Shown: positions 1-8,227, numbered from the stretch's first letter. The stretch: DNA of 36,100 nt from Candidatus Troglogloeales bacterium (GCA_005239925.1 SBBA01000174.1:1-36100), one strand, 5' to 3'. Notes: a model not told the origin generated them from the letters alone. A program made the numbers and translations.

Positions 1-80
1 GCCCAACAGAGCAATAAGCGGAAACTTTTCCATCATATTGCCCAATATAGACGGAAAAAAATTCCGTGATATTGGATATT
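1..80 (-). other. attI: candidate integron attI site (core plus dyad)
   Basis: Read on the minus strand, positions 7-1 are GTTGGGC, which fits the integron crossover core GTTRRRY, in the orientation expected for an attI located upstream of a divergent integron integrase. Next to it is a near-perfect dyad: CCAATAT (42-48) and ACGGAA (51-56) pair with TTCCGT (62-67) and ATATTGG (69-75) around an A-rich loop; a weaker inverted repeat GCAATA/TATTGC lies at 11-16 and 36-41. The degenerate core occurs by chance about once per kilobase per strand, so position relative to intI is the main support. Any cassettes would lie left of the window. Confidence 0.35.
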
Positions 81-163
81 AAATAAACAAAAATAGAAAG
101 TCAAGTAAAAATTTGAACAATATATATCTAAATTTCCATCTATTATGATATAAATGACAAAAC

Positions 164-1165
164 ATGGAAAATAAAGAAAATAAGCCTAAGTTTAAACCAA
201 ACCCCTCCTTGAAATTAATGGATCAAGTGCGGGAGGTTTTGCGTTATCATCACTATGCCTATCGTACCGAATCAACATACGGTCAATGGATACTGCGTTA
301 TATCCGTTTTTATGGCGGGAAGACCCATCCCAAATTGCTTGGGGCCGGCGACGTTGAAAGGTTTTTATCCCACCTGGCGACAGAAGGGAAAGTTTCATCC
401 TCCACACAACGCCAGGCATTCAACGCACTGGTCTTTCTCTATCGCGATGTTCTTGATCGCCCCCTGGACGGGAAAATTACCCCCGCCCGTTCCAAAAAAC
501 ACCAGAGACCACCCACGGTTATGACGAAAGAAGAAGTACAACGCCTGCTCAAAATAATAGACGGAACACACGGCCTTATGGCAAAACTGCTCTACGGCTG
601 CGGCCTGCGCCTTATGGAGTGTGTCCGATTACGTGTCCAGGACATTGATTTTGGCCAGAACAAAATCTTTGTACGGGGCGGTAAGGGAGGCAAAGACCGA
701 ACAACCTTGTTACCCAAGAATATCAAGGAAGCGCTACAGGCGCATATGAAACGTGTTATCAACCTGCATCACAGCGATCTTCAAGAGGGTTTTGGAAAGG
801 TCTACCTGCCGGAGGCACTTGCCCGTAAATATAAAAACGCGGAACGAGAGACACGCTGGCAATATCTCTTTCCGGCCAAAAAAAGATCAATTGATCCACG
901 ATCGGGCCAGGAGATGCGACATCACATTTTAGAGTCGGGTCTTCAAAAGGCGGTGAAGTGCGCCGTTGAACAGGCCGGGATTTTAAAGCGAGTCAGTTGT
1001 CATACCTTTCGCCACAGTTTCGCTACCCACATGCTGGAAAATGGCGTGAATATCCGTGTGCTGCAGACATTGATGGGCCATGCCGATGTCAAAACCACCG
1101 AGATTTACACCCATGTCATGCAGCGCGACATAGAAAATATTGAAAGCCCCCTCGATCGGTTATAA
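164..1165 (+). CDS. intI: integron-type tyrosine recombinase IntI
   Basis: A 333-residue site-specific recombinase of the tyrosine family, most like integron integrases that insert cassettes at attI and attC sites. Residues 20-105 form the SAM-like core-binding domain; the catalytic domain carries R149 (in GCGLRLMECVRLR), K174/K177 (RGGKGGKDR), H280 and R283 (CHTFRHSFATHML), H306 (LMGHADVKTT) and nucleophile Y315. Between K and HxxR there is an insert of about 60 residues (around 205-265, including the segment LFPAKKRSIDPRSGQ), which is the extra patch that separates IntI from XerC/XerD. All catalytic residues are present, so the enzyme looks intact. The upstream 163 bp are strongly A+T rich, unlike the rest of the window. 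No LexA-type operator was seen. Only the integrase side of the integron is in view; whether an array exists cannot be judged here. Confidence 0.9.
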   Translation: MENKENKPKFKPNPSLKLMDQVREVLRYHHYAYRTESTYGQWILRYIRFYGGKTHPKLLGAGDVERFLSHLATEGKVSSSTQRQAFNALVFLYRDVLDRPLDGKITPARSKKHQRPPTVMTKEEVQRLLKIIDGTHGLMAKLLYGCGLRLMECVRLRVQDIDFGQNKIFVRGGKGGKDRTTLLPKNIKEALQAHMKRVINLHHSDLQEGFGKVYLPEALARKYKNAERETRWQYLFPAKKRSIDPRSGQEMRHHILESGLQKAVKCAVEQAGILKRVSCHTFRHSFATHMLENGVNIRVLQTLMGHADVKTTEIYTHVMQRDIENIESPLDRL

Positions 1166-1220
1166 AAACAATCGGAAGTTGTCGTCGGCTTAATCATCAT
1201 TGAACGCCCTTTATAAATCC

Positions 1221-2684
1221 CTACTTCACCACCGCAATCGTGCTGTTTTGGGCGTCAAGGCCATCTATTGTCGCGCCCAACTGGCTCATCTCCGTTACAT
1301 ACTCGATGATCTCCTCGGTCACCTGCTCCCCCGGCACAAGCAGGGGAATACCGGGCGGATAGACGGTTACAATCTCGGCACTGATTCTCCCCTTGGCCTC
1401 GGCCAAAGGGATATACTGCAACTCGCTGAAAAAGGCCTCACGGGGGGAAAGCCCGGCCGGCCTTCCAAAGGGGGGAAGCCCAATCTTTCCAAACGAAAAG
1501 GGGCGATTTCCACGGGACTCTTTCGCGATCTCTCGCAGGGCATCCACCAGACGATTGAGGTCGTCCTTGCGATCCCCAATACTAACAATGACCAACACAT
1601 TAAACGGGTCCGCCATCTCTACCTGAATGCCAAAACGGGTGTTCAACAACCGAGACACCTCATATCCTGAAAGGCCCAGGTCGCGCACCGTAATCGTCAG
1701 CTTGGTCACGTCAAGCCCACCCATGCCGCGAAATCGGGACTTGCATACCGCGCTGTCAAAACAGAAGAGACCTGGGGTCTTGTTGATCTTTTCCCGCGCC
1801 TCCTGCGCCAGTCGAATCGCCTTATCCAAAAGGGCCTTTCCTTCCGTCGCCATTTGCATACGGGCGAGATCAAGCGAGGCCATCAGGATATAAGACGGGC
1901 TGGTGCTTTGTACCAGTTTTAAAACGGCCGCCAGGGCCGTCATATCAACACGCGGCCCCTTGGCATGAAGCATGGAGGCCTGGGTCATTCCGCCGATAAT
2001 CTTGTGGGTGCTTTGCACCGCCAAATCCACGTCCACGTCCATGGCGGAGGGAGGCAAATCGGGGTGAAATCGCAAGTGGGGGCCGTGGGCCTCATCCACC
2101 AAAACCGTCAGACCCTTTTTATGGGCATAAGGAACAATCTCTTTGAGATCGGCGCAAATACCGTAATAATTCGGCGAGGTCAGTAGCAGCACTTTTGCCT
2201 GCGGATTGGCATCGATTGCAGCAAGGGTCGCCTCGGTCGTCACATTCAAGGTCATTTTCAATTCTTCATCCACCAGAGGGAGATAAAAGATGGGCTTCGC
2301 GCCCGAAAAAATAAGCCCGGCCATCACCGATTTGTGGGCATTCCTGGCAACCAGAACCGTATCGTTGGGGCTGCACGCGGTTAAGACCTGGGCGTGATTA
2401 CCGCCGGTCGTCCCGTTGATGAGAAAAAAGGAACGATCCGCGCCATAGGCCGAGGCCGCCAGTGTTTGCGCCTCTTTGATAACCCCCTTCGGGGCCTGCA
2501 GGGAGTCAACCTCATCTAATGTTGTGAGATCAATCGAAAAAATACGGGGGCCAACGAACTTTCGGAATCGGGTGGAGATGCCTTTTCCACTTTTATGACC
2601 TGGCGTGTGAAAGGAGACCTTGCGACTTTCGGCCAGGGCCACCATCGCGTCAAAAAGGGGTGTTTTAAACTGGTCTTCGTCCAT
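1221..2684 (-). CDS. Orn/Lys/Arg decarboxylase, PLP-dependent (fold type I)
   Basis: A 487-residue pyridoxal-phosphate amino acid decarboxylase of the short Orn/Lys/Arg group (Bacillus SpeA type). Visible marks are the N-terminal PGHK motif, the LINGTTGGN phosphate-binding turn, DEAHG (Asp binding the PLP pyridine nitrogen) and the Schiff-base lysine K228 in STHKIIGG. It converts arginine, ornithine or lysine to the diamine that feeds the aminopropyltransferase encoded upstream; substrate cannot be read from sequence. It is the last gene of speD-speE-decarboxylase, but 218 bp of repeat DNA separate it from speE. I chose the ATG at 2684; an in-frame ATG at 2705 lies beside the repeat arm and neither has a clear Shine-Dalgarno sequence. 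No agmatinase is in the window, so the agmatine-to-putrescine step, if used, is elsewhere. Confidence 0.9.
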   Translation of the reverse strand: MDEDQFKTPLFDAMVALAESRKVSFHTPGHKSGKGISTRFRKFVGPRIFSIDLTTLDEVDSLQAPKGVIKEAQTLAASAYGADRSFFLINGTTGGNHAQVLTACSPNDTVLVARNAHKSVMAGLIFSGAKPIFYLPLVDEELKMTLNVTTEATLAAIDANPQAKVLLLTSPNYYGICADLKEIVPYAHKKGLTVLVDEAHGPHLRFHPDLPPSAMDVDVDLAVQSTHKIIGGMTQASMLHAKGPRVDMTALAAVLKLVQSTSPSYILMASLDLARMQMATEGKALLDKAIRLAQEAREKINKTPGLFCFDSAVCKSRFRGMGGLDVTKLTITVRDLGLSGYEVSRLLNTRFGIQVEMADPFNVLVIVSIGDRKDDLNRLVDALREIAKESRGNRPFSFGKIGLPPFGRPAGLSPREAFFSELQYIPLAEAKGRISAEIVTVYPPGIPLLVPGEQVTEEIIEYVTEMSQLGATIDGLDAQNSTIAVVK

Positions 2685-2696
2685 GGGTACAGAATT

Positions 2697-2880
2697 AAGA
2701 ATCAAGAATCACGAATTACGAATAAAGAATAAAGGTCTCCTCTAAAAACCCCCTAAATCCCCCTTGTCAGGGGGACTTTTCAATCTGGAAGCCGTATTCC
2801 CCCCTGATAAGGGGGGTAGGGGGGTTGAGCCTTTAGTGTTTAAAGGTGCCCTAAAGCCTAATTCGTGATTCTTAATTCTT
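2697..2880. repeat. R1 copy 1 (MITE-like) nested in an outer inverted repeat
   Basis: The outer arms 2697-2720 and 2857-2880 match as inverted repeats in 22 of 24 positions (AAGAATcAAGAATCACGAAT type). Inside, 2734-2856 is a palindrome-rich element: CCCCCTTGTCAGGGGG, then a TCAATCTGGAAGC block, then CCCCCCTGATAAGGGGGG, closing with TTTAAAGGTGCCCT. The inner part is nearly the same as 33746-33868. It fills the gap between speE and the decarboxylase and could act as an attenuating or stabilising hairpin in that transcript. Confidence 0.85.
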
Positions 2881-2902
2881 AACTTGCCTCCTTCTATGGC
2901 GA

Positions 2903-3823
2903 TCAATTATACGTAAATAAGGGAGCGTTATCCTCGATCACCCGCTCCTGCTTATCCATTGCCTGTCGAACCATTTTGGGAAGGACAAATTGACCCTGGT
3001 GGATCTCGCCATCATAATATTTCAACTCGGCTGAAATCCTTTGGGCAATCCGGTGATCCACCTCTTTGATCGTCAGTTCACGTGGATCATAGCGCTTCGA
3101 GGCCAGCGCAAACCCCCAGGGAAGCCCAAAAGAGGGGATGGAGGCATGATAACCCAAAACGATCGGGAAGACCTGCCGCAACGTTTTAAGCACAGCGGTG
3201 AAATTCAAAAGATTGTTGGCCGACGTGGTTCCCGCCTGAAGCGAAATAATGCCGTCCGGAGTGAGCCGTTCCATCACCAGGGAATAAAACTCCCTGGTGT
3301 AAAGCAGGTAAGCCGGGCCTTCCTCTACCGGCTCCGAAATGTCGATAATGATAATATCATACGTCTCGTTGGTTTCTTCAAGATAACGGCGTGCATCCAG
3401 ATGCGCCAACTCGGTCCTCGGATCATCAAAGGCCCCTTTACTCCATTGGGGAAGATGGTCTTTGCACAACGAGACGACCTCTTCATCAATATCCACCATC
3501 AGAACCTTCGTCACCGATGTGTGGTAGAGGATTTCGCGGAGTGTGGCCCCTTCCCCGCCGCCGACAATAAATACCTTTTTGGGGTTGGGATGGGTAAGCA
3601 GGGCCGGATGAACCAGGGCCTCGTGGTAGATAAATTCATCCACCTCGGAGGACTGCATCTTGCCGTCCAGCACTAAACAACGCCCGTAGCTGGCGGTATC
3701 GATGATTTCGAGCCGTTGATAACGGGTCTGTTTCGAGTAGACCATATTATCAATCCCATGGGCATGGGCCTCATGAGGCGAAAGGGCATCAAGAAACCAT
3801 TTGTAGATCTTCTGCTCGCTCAT
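2903..3823 (-). CDS. speE: aminopropyltransferase / spermidine synthase
   Basis: A 306-residue member of the spermidine synthase family, which transfers the aminopropyl group of decarboxylated AdoMet to putrescine or a related amine. The Rossmann methyltransferase-like core has GGGEG at 88-92, the acidic VDIDEE around 110-115, the LDAR motif with D143 and the catalytic loop IIIDISEP with D161. That loop followed by a GPAYLLYT segment resembles aminopropyltransferases of Thermus and Thermotoga type, some of which accept agmatine or longer polyamines, so the amine substrate is open. The start ATG at 3823 has a strong GGGAGGG site and overlaps the end of speD by 35 bp, showing translational coupling. 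Length is normal to slightly long for the family. Confidence 0.93.
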   Translation of the reverse strand: MSEQKIYKWFLDALSPHEAHAHGIDNMVYSKQTRYQRLEIIDTASYGRCLVLDGKMQSSEVDEFIYHEALVHPALLTHPNPKKVFIVGGGEGATLREILYHTSVTKVLMVDIDEEVVSLCKDHLPQWSKGAFDDPRTELAHLDARRYLEETNETYDIIIIDISEPVEEGPAYLLYTREFYSLVMERLTPDGIISLQAGTTSANNLLNFTAVLKTLRQVFPIVLGYHASIPSFGLPWGFALASKRYDPRELTIKEVDHRIAQRISAELKYYDGEIHQGQFVLPKMVRQAMDKQERVIEDNAPLFTYN

Positions 3824-4223
3824 TGCAGATATACCCTCCCTTTTCCGGTTTGTGCGGCAAGGCCTGATCCCTCAGAGATAATGTCCCCCGCCTCATTTCA
3901 ATAACGGCAGGGTTTTTTGATTGAAACTTCTCAACGAGGTAAGCCGCAGCGACGGAGGGCTGCAAGGTTTCTCCACAGGTAAAAACATCCACGGCGGCGT
4001 ATCCATATTCCGGCCAGGTATGAATGGAGATGTGAGACTCGGCCAGCACCACCACGCCGGTCAGTCCGTGAGGGCTGAATTGATGAAAGTGGGCGCCCAG
4101 CACGGTTGCCCGCGCGAGCTTGGCCGCACTCACCATCGCTTCCTTGGCCTTTTTTATATCGTCCAAAATCATTGTGTCGCAATCCCTTAACTCCACCAAC
4201 AAGTGTGTTCCTAACGCTTGCAC
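3789..4223 (-). CDS. speD: S-adenosylmethionine decarboxylase proenzyme (short bacterial type)
   Basis: A 144-residue pyruvoyl-dependent AdoMet decarboxylase (SpeH/Thermotoga type), which makes the aminopropyl donor for SpeE. It self-cleaves between E62 and S63 in AESHISIHTWPE; S63 becomes the pyruvoyl group, and H68 and C83 (DVFTCG) are the catalytic pair. These three positions carry the same numbers as in the Thermotoga maritima enzyme. The start is GTG at 4223, preceded by AGGGGG about nine bases upstream. It is the first gene of the operon and its 3' end overlaps speE by 35 bp. The C-terminal tail of about 30 residues after the conserved core (from MRRGTLS) is longer than in the minimal enzymes. 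Confidence 0.95.
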   Translation of the reverse strand: MQALGTHLLVELRDCDTMILDDIKKAKEAMVSAAKLARATVLGAHFHQFSPHGLTGVVVLAESHISIHTWPEYGYAAVDVFTCGETLQPSVAAAYLVEKFQSKNPAVIEMRRGTLSLRDQALPHKPEKGGYICNERAEDLQMVS

Positions 4224-4294
4224 TCGATTTGCCCCCTTTCATATTCTTCCCTCTGTTTATCGCCTGCCCTCCAAGTATCAAAAACAGATATTTG

Positions 4295-4323
4295 TTTATT
4301 GCAGACTCACTCCCATTTGTCAA
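4295..4323 (-). promoter_or_regulatory. putative sigma-70 promoter of the polyamine operon
   Basis: On the minus strand a perfect TTGACA (4323-4318) is followed after 17 bases by AATAAA (4300-4295, 4 of 6 to consensus). It lies about 70 bp before the speD start codon in an A+T-rich stretch, the right place and orientation to drive speD-speE-decarboxylase. Confidence 0.5.
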
Positions 4324-4393
4324 TACATTTGGGAATTTTTTTTGGAAAATTTTTCCGCAGGCATTCGAGCGGATTTTATACGAGAAGCCAAGT

Positions 4394-4432
4394 GCACCTC
4401 TAACGCTTTCGTTAGTCAGTTTTTAGAGGTGC
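4394..4432. repeat. R1 copy 2, short hairpin form
   Basis: GCACCTCTAA (4394-4403) pairs perfectly with TTAGAGGTGC (4423-4432), and an inner TAACG/CGTTA hairpin sits in the loop. The arms are the same termini as in the two long R1 elements, so this looks like an internally deleted copy. It lies just after the serA stop codon (minus strand) and may serve as its terminator hairpin. Confidence 0.7.
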
Positions 4433-4463
4433 CAGCAAAACCGGAGCAGACGCCAAATCGATG

Positions 4464-6041
4464 TTACAGACGCACCTGCTTAACCGCCAGCACGTTGGGG
4501 ATGGTGCGGATTTCCTTCAGAACCGATTCCGAAACCGCAACATCAATGCCGACGACCGAGATGGCCAACCCACCGGGACGCTCCCGCCCTAACTGCATGC
4601 GCGGAATATTGACCTGGTTCTTGGCCAAAAGATTGCCTAACCCGCCAATGACGCCCGGCTGATCGTTGTTCTGAATATAAAGCATGTCCCCCTCCGGAAC
4701 GATCTCAAGCGCCATCCCGTCAATCTCGACGAGCCTCGGCTCTGTCTTGTGGAAAATAGCGCCGGAAATCTTTTTTCTTCCAGAAGCGGTTTTGACCGTC
4801 ATCGTGAGCAGAGCGGCAAAATTACCTGCGTCGGCGGTCTTCGTCTCGGTCACATCAATGCCACGCTCCTTCGCCAGGGATGGGGCGTTGACGTAATTTA
4901 CCGTCTCGTTCACCATGGGCGCCAAAAGCCCTTTCAGGGCAGCCACAAAAATCGGCGCCGTTTGAAGCTCGGCAATCTCACCCAGATATTCAATATCAAC
5001 GGACTGCACCCCGCCTTCGACGGTCTGTCCAATAAAGGAGCCGATCTTTTCGGCCAACAGGACATAGGGAGAAACCTTGGGGATAAGGTCCAACGAAACC
5101 GAGGGGAGGTTCACCGCGTATCGCACCACGCCGCGTACCAGATAATCGACAATCTGGTTGGCAATCGCCAACGCGACGTTCTCTTGCGCTTCAAGGGTGG
5201 CAGCGCCCAGATGCGGCGTTGAGATAAAATTGTCCAACGCCAGGAGCGGATGACTCGGATCAACCGGTTCCTTCTCAAAGACGTCTGTTGCGGCCGCCGC
5301 AACCTTTCCGGATTGGAGCGCCGCCAGGAGGGCTGCCTCATCGACAATACCACCGCGTGCGCAATTGACAATCCGCACGCCGTCCTTCATTCTCGCAATC
5401 GCCTCTGCATTGATCATGTGTTTTGTGTCTGCCGTTAGCGGGGTATGAACGGTAATAATATCGGATCGGCTATAGAGGGTAGCCAGGTCCACCAACTCCA
5501 CACCCAGCTTTTCCGCGTTTTCAGACGAGAGAAAGGCATCGTAGGCCACCACGGTCATTCCGGCCCCTTGCGAAAGGCGGGCCACCCAGCTTCCAATCTG
5601 CCCCAGCCCAATAATGCCAATGGTCTTATTAAACAGCTCCATCCCCATAAACCGCTTTTTCTCCCATTTTCCGGCCTTGTTGGAGGCGGAGGCCTGTGGA
5701 ATCTGACGGGCCATGGAGAGAATCAGCGCAAAGGTATGTTCCGCCGTGGTGATCGTGTTACCGCCCGGTGTGTTCATGACCACGATACCGCGCTTGGTCG
5801 CCGCAGGAACGTCCACATTATCCAGCCCCGATCCGGCCCGACCAATCACCTTGAGGTTGGTTGCCGCGGCAATGACTTCCTTGGTAACCTTGGTATCGCT
5901 GCGAATCACGAGGCCGTCATATTGGCCGATTTCCTTAAGCAGTTGCTCGGGGGTCAGCTTTCCCTGCGTCACGGACAGTCCGCCCTTTTCTAAAATCTCC
6001 ACCCCTTGCTGTGAAACAGGATCGCTAATTAAAATCTTCAT
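4464..6041 (-). CDS. serA: D-3-phosphoglycerate dehydrogenase, long form with ACT domain
   Basis: A 525-residue enzyme that oxidises 3-phosphoglycerate to 3-phosphohydroxypyruvate, the first step of serine synthesis. The NAD-binding fold has GLGQIG at 145-150; catalytic residues are R229 (NCARGGIVDE), E258 (FEKEP) and H277 (STPHLGAAT). An intervening domain spans about 315-445, and a C-terminal ACT domain (from about 450, QNNDQPGVIGGLG) suggests control by serine or another amino acid. Length matches the three-domain form found in Bacillus and Mycobacterium. The ATG at 6041 has a GGAGA site. An R2 repeat ends 20 bp before the start. The next gene upstream on the same strand is a class V aminotransferase, a likely partner for the second step. 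Confidence 0.96.
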   Translation of the reverse strand: MKILISDPVSQQGVEILEKGGLSVTQGKLTPEQLLKEIGQYDGLVIRSDTKVTKEVIAAATNLKVIGRAGSGLDNVDVPAATKRGIVVMNTPGGNTITTAEHTFALILSMARQIPQASASNKAGKWEKKRFMGMELFNKTIGIIGLGQIGSWVARLSQGAGMTVVAYDAFLSSENAEKLGVELVDLATLYSRSDIITVHTPLTADTKHMINAEAIARMKDGVRIVNCARGGIVDEAALLAALQSGKVAAAATDVFEKEPVDPSHPLLALDNFISTPHLGAATLEAQENVALAIANQIVDYLVRGVVRYAVNLPSVSLDLIPKVSPYVLLAEKIGSFIGQTVEGGVQSVDIEYLGEIAELQTAPIFVAALKGLLAPMVNETVNYVNAPSLAKERGIDVTETKTADAGNFAALLTMTVKTASGRKKISGAIFHKTEPRLVEIDGMALEIVPEGDMLYIQNNDQPGVIGGLGNLLAKNQVNIPRMQLGRERPGGLAISVVGIDVAVSESVLKEIRTIPNVLAVKQVRL

Positions 6042-6061
6042 TTTTTATTCTCCAATTTTCT

Positions 6062-6164
6062 AATCCGCCAACGGGCGGAAGCGAACGGAGCCCTCCCGTT
6101 GGTCGGTCTGGACATACCGATGTCGTTACACAAAAAATTATCTACACAAAAAACGTAGATGTCA
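6062..6164 (-). repeat. R2 repeat, copy A
   Basis: Read on the minus strand this is close to a full consensus copy: a hairpin CTACG...CGTAG-like segment, GTGTAACGACATCGG, paired ACCGA, then CCAACGGG and a closing CCCGTTGGCGGATT. The GGCGGATT end points at serA and stops 20 bp before its ATG, leaving just room for the ribosome binding site. Compare 9438-9549, 12343-12434, 14670-14770 and 32437-32543. Confidence 0.85.
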
Positions 6165-6181
6165 CCAACAGAGAGTCTAAG

Positions 6182-6209
6182 GTAGGGGCACGTTGCAACG
6201 TGCTCCTAC
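6182..6209. repeat. R3 palindrome (GTAGGGGC family)
   Basis: GTAGGGGCACGTTG is followed directly by its reverse complement with one mismatch. It differs at a single base from the perfect palindrome at 22248-22275. It lies in the gap between the aminotransferase stop and serA. Confidence 0.75.
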
Positions 6210-6249
6210 AAAAGACAACCACGCCCACAAGAGGGCACCACACCCAACA

Positions 6250-6273
6250 GGGCAACCAAGGGGGTTGCCCCTA
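6250..6273. repeat. R3 palindrome overlapping the aminotransferase stop codon
   Basis: GGGCAACC (6250-6257) pairs with GGTTGCCC (6263-6270); on the minus strand the edge reads GTAGGGGCAACC, and its TAG (6273-6271) is the in-frame stop of the aminotransferase gene. Confidence 0.7.
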
Positions 6274-7410
6274 CTTCTTTAGGAGGATCTCCTGGGCAAC
6301 ACCAACGCCAGTTCCCAGTTTTAACGGATGCCCCATGCCTTTTAACACCATCTCTACTGCAGCTACGGCGATAATAATATCAAACGTGTCTATATATCCC
6401 ATGTTGGCAATGCGAAAGACCTTGCCCTTCAGCTGATCCTGGCCGCCCGCAGCCGTAATGCCGTATTTGACCCGCAGGTCTTTATAAATTTTTTCTCCGT
6501 CATACCCCTCCGGCGCCTCAATCGCAGTGACCGAATCACTGGGACATTCCTTCGGATAGGGTTTGAGTCCGATTGCCTTCATTGCCTCTCGTGTCGCTAA
6601 GGCCAGTTTTGCGGAACGGGCAAAGATGTTAGCAAGCCCCTCTTCTTTCATCATCTTCAGCGACTGATCTAGTCCCACGATGAGGGAAACCGGCGCGGTA
6701 AAGGCGGTTTGATTGGTGGCAAGCGCGTCCTTTTCCTTTTTGAAATTAAAATAAAATTTGGCGTTCTTTGCCTTTTCCCCCTGTGCCCAGGCCTTGGGGG
6801 ATATCGAGACAAAAGACAGTCCAGGCGGCAGGGCCAGCGCCTTTTGCGAGCCGGCCACCATGATATCAATTCCCCATCCGTCGGTCTGAATATCGAACAC
6901 GCCTAAGGCACTGACCGCATCCACCACCATCAGACAGCCCGGATAGGCCTTGACGATCTCTCCGATCTCGCGGATGGGATGTGCTACACCGGTAGAGGTT
7001 TCGGAGGCCTGCACGAAGACACCCTTGATGGAGGGGTCTTTCTGCAACGCCGCCGTAATCTGATTAGGATTAACGACATGGCCCCATTCGACCATGATTT
7101 CTTCTACGATTACCCCATAGGCCTTACAGATTTTCGTCCATCGTTCTCCAAACTTTCCGCCATTGACGACCAGGGCATGATCCCCAGGAGAGAAGAAATT
7201 GGAAACCGATCCATCCATACCGCCGGTGCCGGTGGATGCCAGAATTAAAACATCATTTTGGGTTTGATAAAGCCATTTGATGTCCTCTGTGACCCGTTTA
7301 AACAAGGTCTGAAATTCAGGGGCACGGTGATGGAGGATGGGCTGGGCCATGGCCAACAGCACTTCGGGTGAGACCTGGGTGGGCCCGGGGGCCAAAAGAT
7401 ATCTTTTCAT
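6271..7410 (-). CDS. class V aminotransferase (alanine-glyoxylate / serine-pyruvate type)
   Basis: A 379-residue PLP enzyme of aminotransferase class V, opening with the family hallmark LLAPGPTQVSPEV. The STGTGGMDG loop binds the PLP phosphate, VVDAVSALG holds the Asp that contacts the PLP ring, and the Schiff-base lysine is K190 in GSQKALALPPG. Members act on alanine/glyoxylate or serine/pyruvate, and some serve as phosphoserine transaminase where SerC is absent. The same-strand position directly before serA favours a serine-pathway role (inference). The ATG at 7410 has a strong AAGGAGTG site and beats a longer reading from 7479. The stop codon is donated by an R3 palindrome. The 240 bp upstream hold no gene that I can see. 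Confidence 0.9.
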   Translation of the reverse strand: MKRYLLAPGPTQVSPEVLLAMAQPILHHRAPEFQTLFKRVTEDIKWLYQTQNDVLILASTGTGGMDGSVSNFFSPGDHALVVNGGKFGERWTKICKAYGVIVEEIMVEWGHVVNPNQITAALQKDPSIKGVFVQASETSTGVAHPIREIGEIVKAYPGCLMVVDAVSALGVFDIQTDGWGIDIMVAGSQKALALPPGLSFVSISPKAWAQGEKAKNAKFYFNFKKEKDALATNQTAFTAPVSLIVGLDQSLKMMKEEGLANIFARSAKLALATREAMKAIGLKPYPKECPSDSVTAIEAPEGYDGEKIYKDLRVKYGITAAGGQDQLKGKVFRIANMGYIDTFDIIIAVAAVEMVLKGMGHPLKLGTGVGVAQEILLKK

Positions 7411-7650
7411 AACACTCCTTTTATTGATGGAATCGGTTGTTGGGTCAACGCTTTCAAAATCAAAGCGGCATGGTAGCACGGCAACGTAAAAATCGTCAAG
7501 GACGTCGAACCCCTTTATAAAATACCTTCAGGTGTTTTGAAGGGATTTTTCCCCTTACCTGTCCTTGCTAGGAGAGAGGACCGTAGGTAGAATGAGAAAT
7601 CATTCATGTTGTACCGTTTTGTTCACGATTTTGGGCGCTTTGAGTAAGGC

Positions 7651-8088
7651 CTAATGATACCGCTCAACCCCCTCTTCCGTAATTTCACACCTCACAATCG
7701 AGAAGGCGCGTACCGTAGGCGTTTCTTTTTCCAATGAAATAATGAAATACAAAACGTCCGAATAAAAGGCCAACCGAACGTCTGTTTCAGACGGAAATGC
7801 CTCGGAATGAGGATGCGAGTGATAAATACCCATCATCGTCAAACCCAAACGCCGCATCTCTTTGATAGCCGCCAACTGCCCCGCGGGATCCATCATGTAG
7901 CGAAAGCGGCGATCATTGGGAATGGCAAGGGTGGCAATGCGAGGGTCATCTGACGCCAGATTGTCCATGGCATAAAGGGTTGTGATCCGATCCCCTATGC
8001 CGGCAAGAAGGCCGCAACACTCGTTGGGCTTCTCCCTGATGGCATGGGCTACCATCTGATCATAAATATTCTGTGCGATTTTAGGCAT
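7651..8088 (-). CDS. JAMM/MPN+ metallopeptidase (M67 family)
   Basis: A 145-residue zinc isopeptidase-like protein of the prokaryotic JAMM family. The full motif is present: E23 (PNECCG), H90 and H92 (YHSHPHS), S100 and D103, with the exact HxHx10D spacing. Prokaryotic relatives (Mec) release cysteine or sulfide from C-terminal glycine sulfur-carrier proteins in cysteine or cofactor synthesis; others act in ubiquitin-like systems. No ThiS/MoaD-like carrier or E1-like enzyme lies next to it here, so the substrate is unknown. I place the start at the ATG at 8088; a TTG five codons upstream is less likely. It is divergent from gspF with about 140 bp between them. Confidence 0.88.
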   Translation of the reverse strand: MPKIAQNIYDQMVAHAIREKPNECCGLLAGIGDRITTLYAMDNLASDDPRIATLAIPNDRRFRYMMDPAGQLAAIKEMRRLGLTMMGIYHSHPHSEAFPSETDVRLAFYSDVLYFIISLEKETPTVRAFSIVRCEITEEGVERYH

Positions 8089-8227
8089 GTTTGATTTGCG
8101 CAACTAACCTGCAACAGGTTAGAATACCGGCCATCTTAGCACGCTTCAAGCAATTATTGTAGCCACAATACATTTGTGGTGGTGCATTTGGGCACGTCCT
8201 CACAGGGTAAGAACAGGGAAAAACAGT

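Noticed and set aside
1200-1670. 156-codon open frame on the plus strand
   Set aside because: It lies opposite the decarboxylase gene, has no family features, and the minus-strand protein is clearly real.
3041-3676. 211-codon open frame on the plus strand
   Set aside because: Antisense shadow of speE; its translation shows no recognisable motif.
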